From positions 1 to 64,000 of the forward strand of contig JABCZH010000016.1 in the NCBI GenBank assembly GCA_013289795.1: a DNA stretch of 64,000 bases, given 5' to 3'. The notes beneath the pieces were generated by a model, which was not told the origin of the DNA, searched no databases, and was given only the letters and a program-made list of their open reading frames with translations. This document shows positions 63,027-64,000 of this stretch, piece after piece. The stretch comes from Acidobacteriota bacterium (GTDB lineage: Bacteria > Acidobacteriota > Terriglobia > Terriglobales > Acidobacteriaceae). A program made the position numbers and the translations under genes. Every line of letters begins with the position of its first letter. The stretch's first letter is position 1.

Positions 63027-63587
63027 CTACCGCGACACTTGCAGGATGGCGTTCTCCACCAGTTTCAGGCCGACCGCCCAACGCTGGCGCGACTGAGGCT
63101 CGTCTTCCCCGTAACCGAACATGTACAAGGTGATGTAGAAGCCCTCACGCATGCCGTCCGCACCGTGGTAGTAGCAGCGCCGAATAAGAAATTCAGCGGC
63201 GGCAGGAATCTCGGGAGCCTTCTTCAGCAGGTCGTTCAGCCGTTTCGCCCACTGTTCGTGATCCGCAAATGAGAACCGGGGGAGGTCATCGGAGAACAAG
63301 ATATCGACGTAGGAACCGAACTTGTGCGCTGCGGCGAAAATCTCCTCTTCCGGATTGATTTCCGTACTTGACCAGACATCGCACTTGGCGGTTTCCAGGA
63401 CACCCGCATTCGAGTTTACCGCCGTTAGGAATTCACCCAGTTCCCGAAATCGCTGTGCTTCCTCGACCTCGCGCAGCAATTCGGGATGACGCTTCAGATC
63501 GTAGTAGCGAGGGCCATTTTCGGAGGCCCAAGGGATCTCTAGAGTCTCGTCATCTCGTCCGAGTTCGACCGCAAAATCAGCTTGCAC
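63027..63587 (-). CDS. unknown soluble protein downstream of lemA
   Basis: Start GTG at 63587 chosen because it lies one base after the lemA stop and because upstream of it the frame becomes nonsense-like. A 186-residue, acidic, mostly helical protein (LKRHPELLREVEEAQRFREL, DHEQWAKRLNDLLKK, RQRWAVGLKLVENAILQVSR). I do not recognise it. Position suggests it is expressed with lemA. Confidence 0.5.
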   Translation of the reverse strand: MQADFAVELGRDDETLEIPWASENGPRYYDLKRHPELLREVEEAQRFRELGEFLTAVNSNAGVLETAKCDVWSSTEINPEEEIFAAAHKFGSYVDILFSDDLPRFSFADHEQWAKRLNDLLKKAPEIPAAAEFLIRRCYYHGADGMREGFYITLYMFGYGEDEPQSRQRWAVGLKLVENAILQVSR

Positions 63588-63588
63588 G

Positions 63589-64000
63589 CTATTTTGCTGG
63601 AGCAGGTTGAGGGGCTGGCGCAGGCGGCGTGGCGAAATTGACCTTGGGTACCTGCCGCGATTGGTCAGTCGCAGCAAAATAGGCCTCGTTCGGCTTGAAT
63701 CCTGCCCACCCGGCATAAATGTTGTTGGGGAACTTCTGAATGTAGGTGTCGTAGTCTTGCAGGGTGTCGTTGTATCGTTTGCGCTCGACTGCGATACGGT
63801 TCTCGGTCCCAGCCAACTCATCCTGCAGACGCAGGAAGTTCTCATTCGATTTTAATTGCGGGTAGTTCTCGACGATCAACAGCAAGCGTCCCAGAGCGCC
63901 GTCGAGTTGCTGGTTGGCGGCAATCTTATCTTGAGGAGTGCCAGCCGAAAGCAGTGCGGAGCGAGCCTTGGCAATGTCGCCGAACACTGTTTGCTCCTGC
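63589..64000 (-). CDS. LemA family protein, 5' end outside window
   Basis: The C-terminal about 137 residues of a LemA protein: VFGDIAKARSALLSAGTPQD, LDGALGRLLLIVENYPQLKS, NENFLRLQDELAGTENRIAV then RYNDTLQDYDTYIQKFPNN, ending in a Pro/Ala tail. LemA proteins are membrane-anchored helical proteins of unknown exact function. The frame stays open to the right edge of the window. Confidence 0.88.
   Translation of the reverse strand, partial: QEQTVFGDIAKARSALLSAGTPQDKIAANQQLDGALGRLLLIVENYPQLKSNENFLRLQDELAGTENRIAVERKRYNDTLQDYDTYIQKFPNNIYAGWAGFKPNEAYFAATDQSRQVPKVNFATPPAPAPQPAPAK

Overview
The window looks like a chromosomal segment of an Acidobacteriota bacterium, probably of the Koribacter/Terriglobia type. 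The signs are a very large carboxypeptidase-regulatory/TonB-type outer-membrane receptor, an orphan double-FtsX permease (ADOP type), GloVer-repeat, CRTAC1/UnbV and multi-Ig lipoproteins, and remnants of a Ser/Thr kinase with TPRs. It is moderately GC-rich and Gram-negative (many lipoproteins, beta-barrels, an RND pump). I saw no tRNA, rRNA, CRISPR array or intact insertion sequence. Family names come from reading the translations and motifs; no database search was run.

Positions 1-5 kb are an accessory strip with many broken genes: two outer-membrane proteins, a collapsed kinase/TPR gene, a ribbon-helix-helix regulator, a Rad52/ERF-like annealing protein fused out of frame to the tail of an arsenate reductase, a frameshifted aquaglyceroporin, and an ADOP permease gene reduced to its two ends. 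Positions 5-22.6 kb are an envelope and secretion region: multi-Ig lipoprotein, alpha/beta hydrolase, PstS-like protein, giant receptor, DUF2780 protein, STAS protein, ADOP permease, two secreted proteins and an atypical response regulator. A fragment of that regulator is duplicated at 15 kb.

Positions 22.8-29.4 kb carry the minus-strand ATP synthase operon b'-b-delta-alpha-gamma-beta-epsilon, without subunits a and c. Four of its gene junctions contain palindromic blocks of reiterated short words. Positions 29.5-41 kb hold hfq-hflX, a PuuD-like membrane protein, pfkA, nadA and a moaA/transglutaminase-like/glycoside-hydrolase-like operon. Positions 41-49 kb hold vapBC, the etfB-etfA-ETF:quinone oxidoreductase operon and a threonine aldolase. 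Positions 48-55 kb hold an RND adaptor and pump, a CRTAC1 protein and a histone-deacetylase-like enzyme. Positions 55-60.4 kb are the ffh...rpsP-khpA-rimM-trmD-rplS translation cluster, closed by a strong terminator. The right end has a secreted lipoprotein, a DUF1624-type membrane protein and a truncated lemA operon.

The most distinctive observations are: (1) an OmpR-type regulator with Ser in place of the phospho-acceptor Asp and a CxCxxC tail; (2) an ATP synthase gamma subunit with an insertion at the place where cyanobacterial gamma has one; (3) apparent non-canonical starts in moaA (CTG) and rimM (ATC); (4) six consecutive hairpins between moaA and vapBC; (5) several families of reiterated-word palindromes confined to intergenic gaps; (6) several precisely readable gene-death scars.
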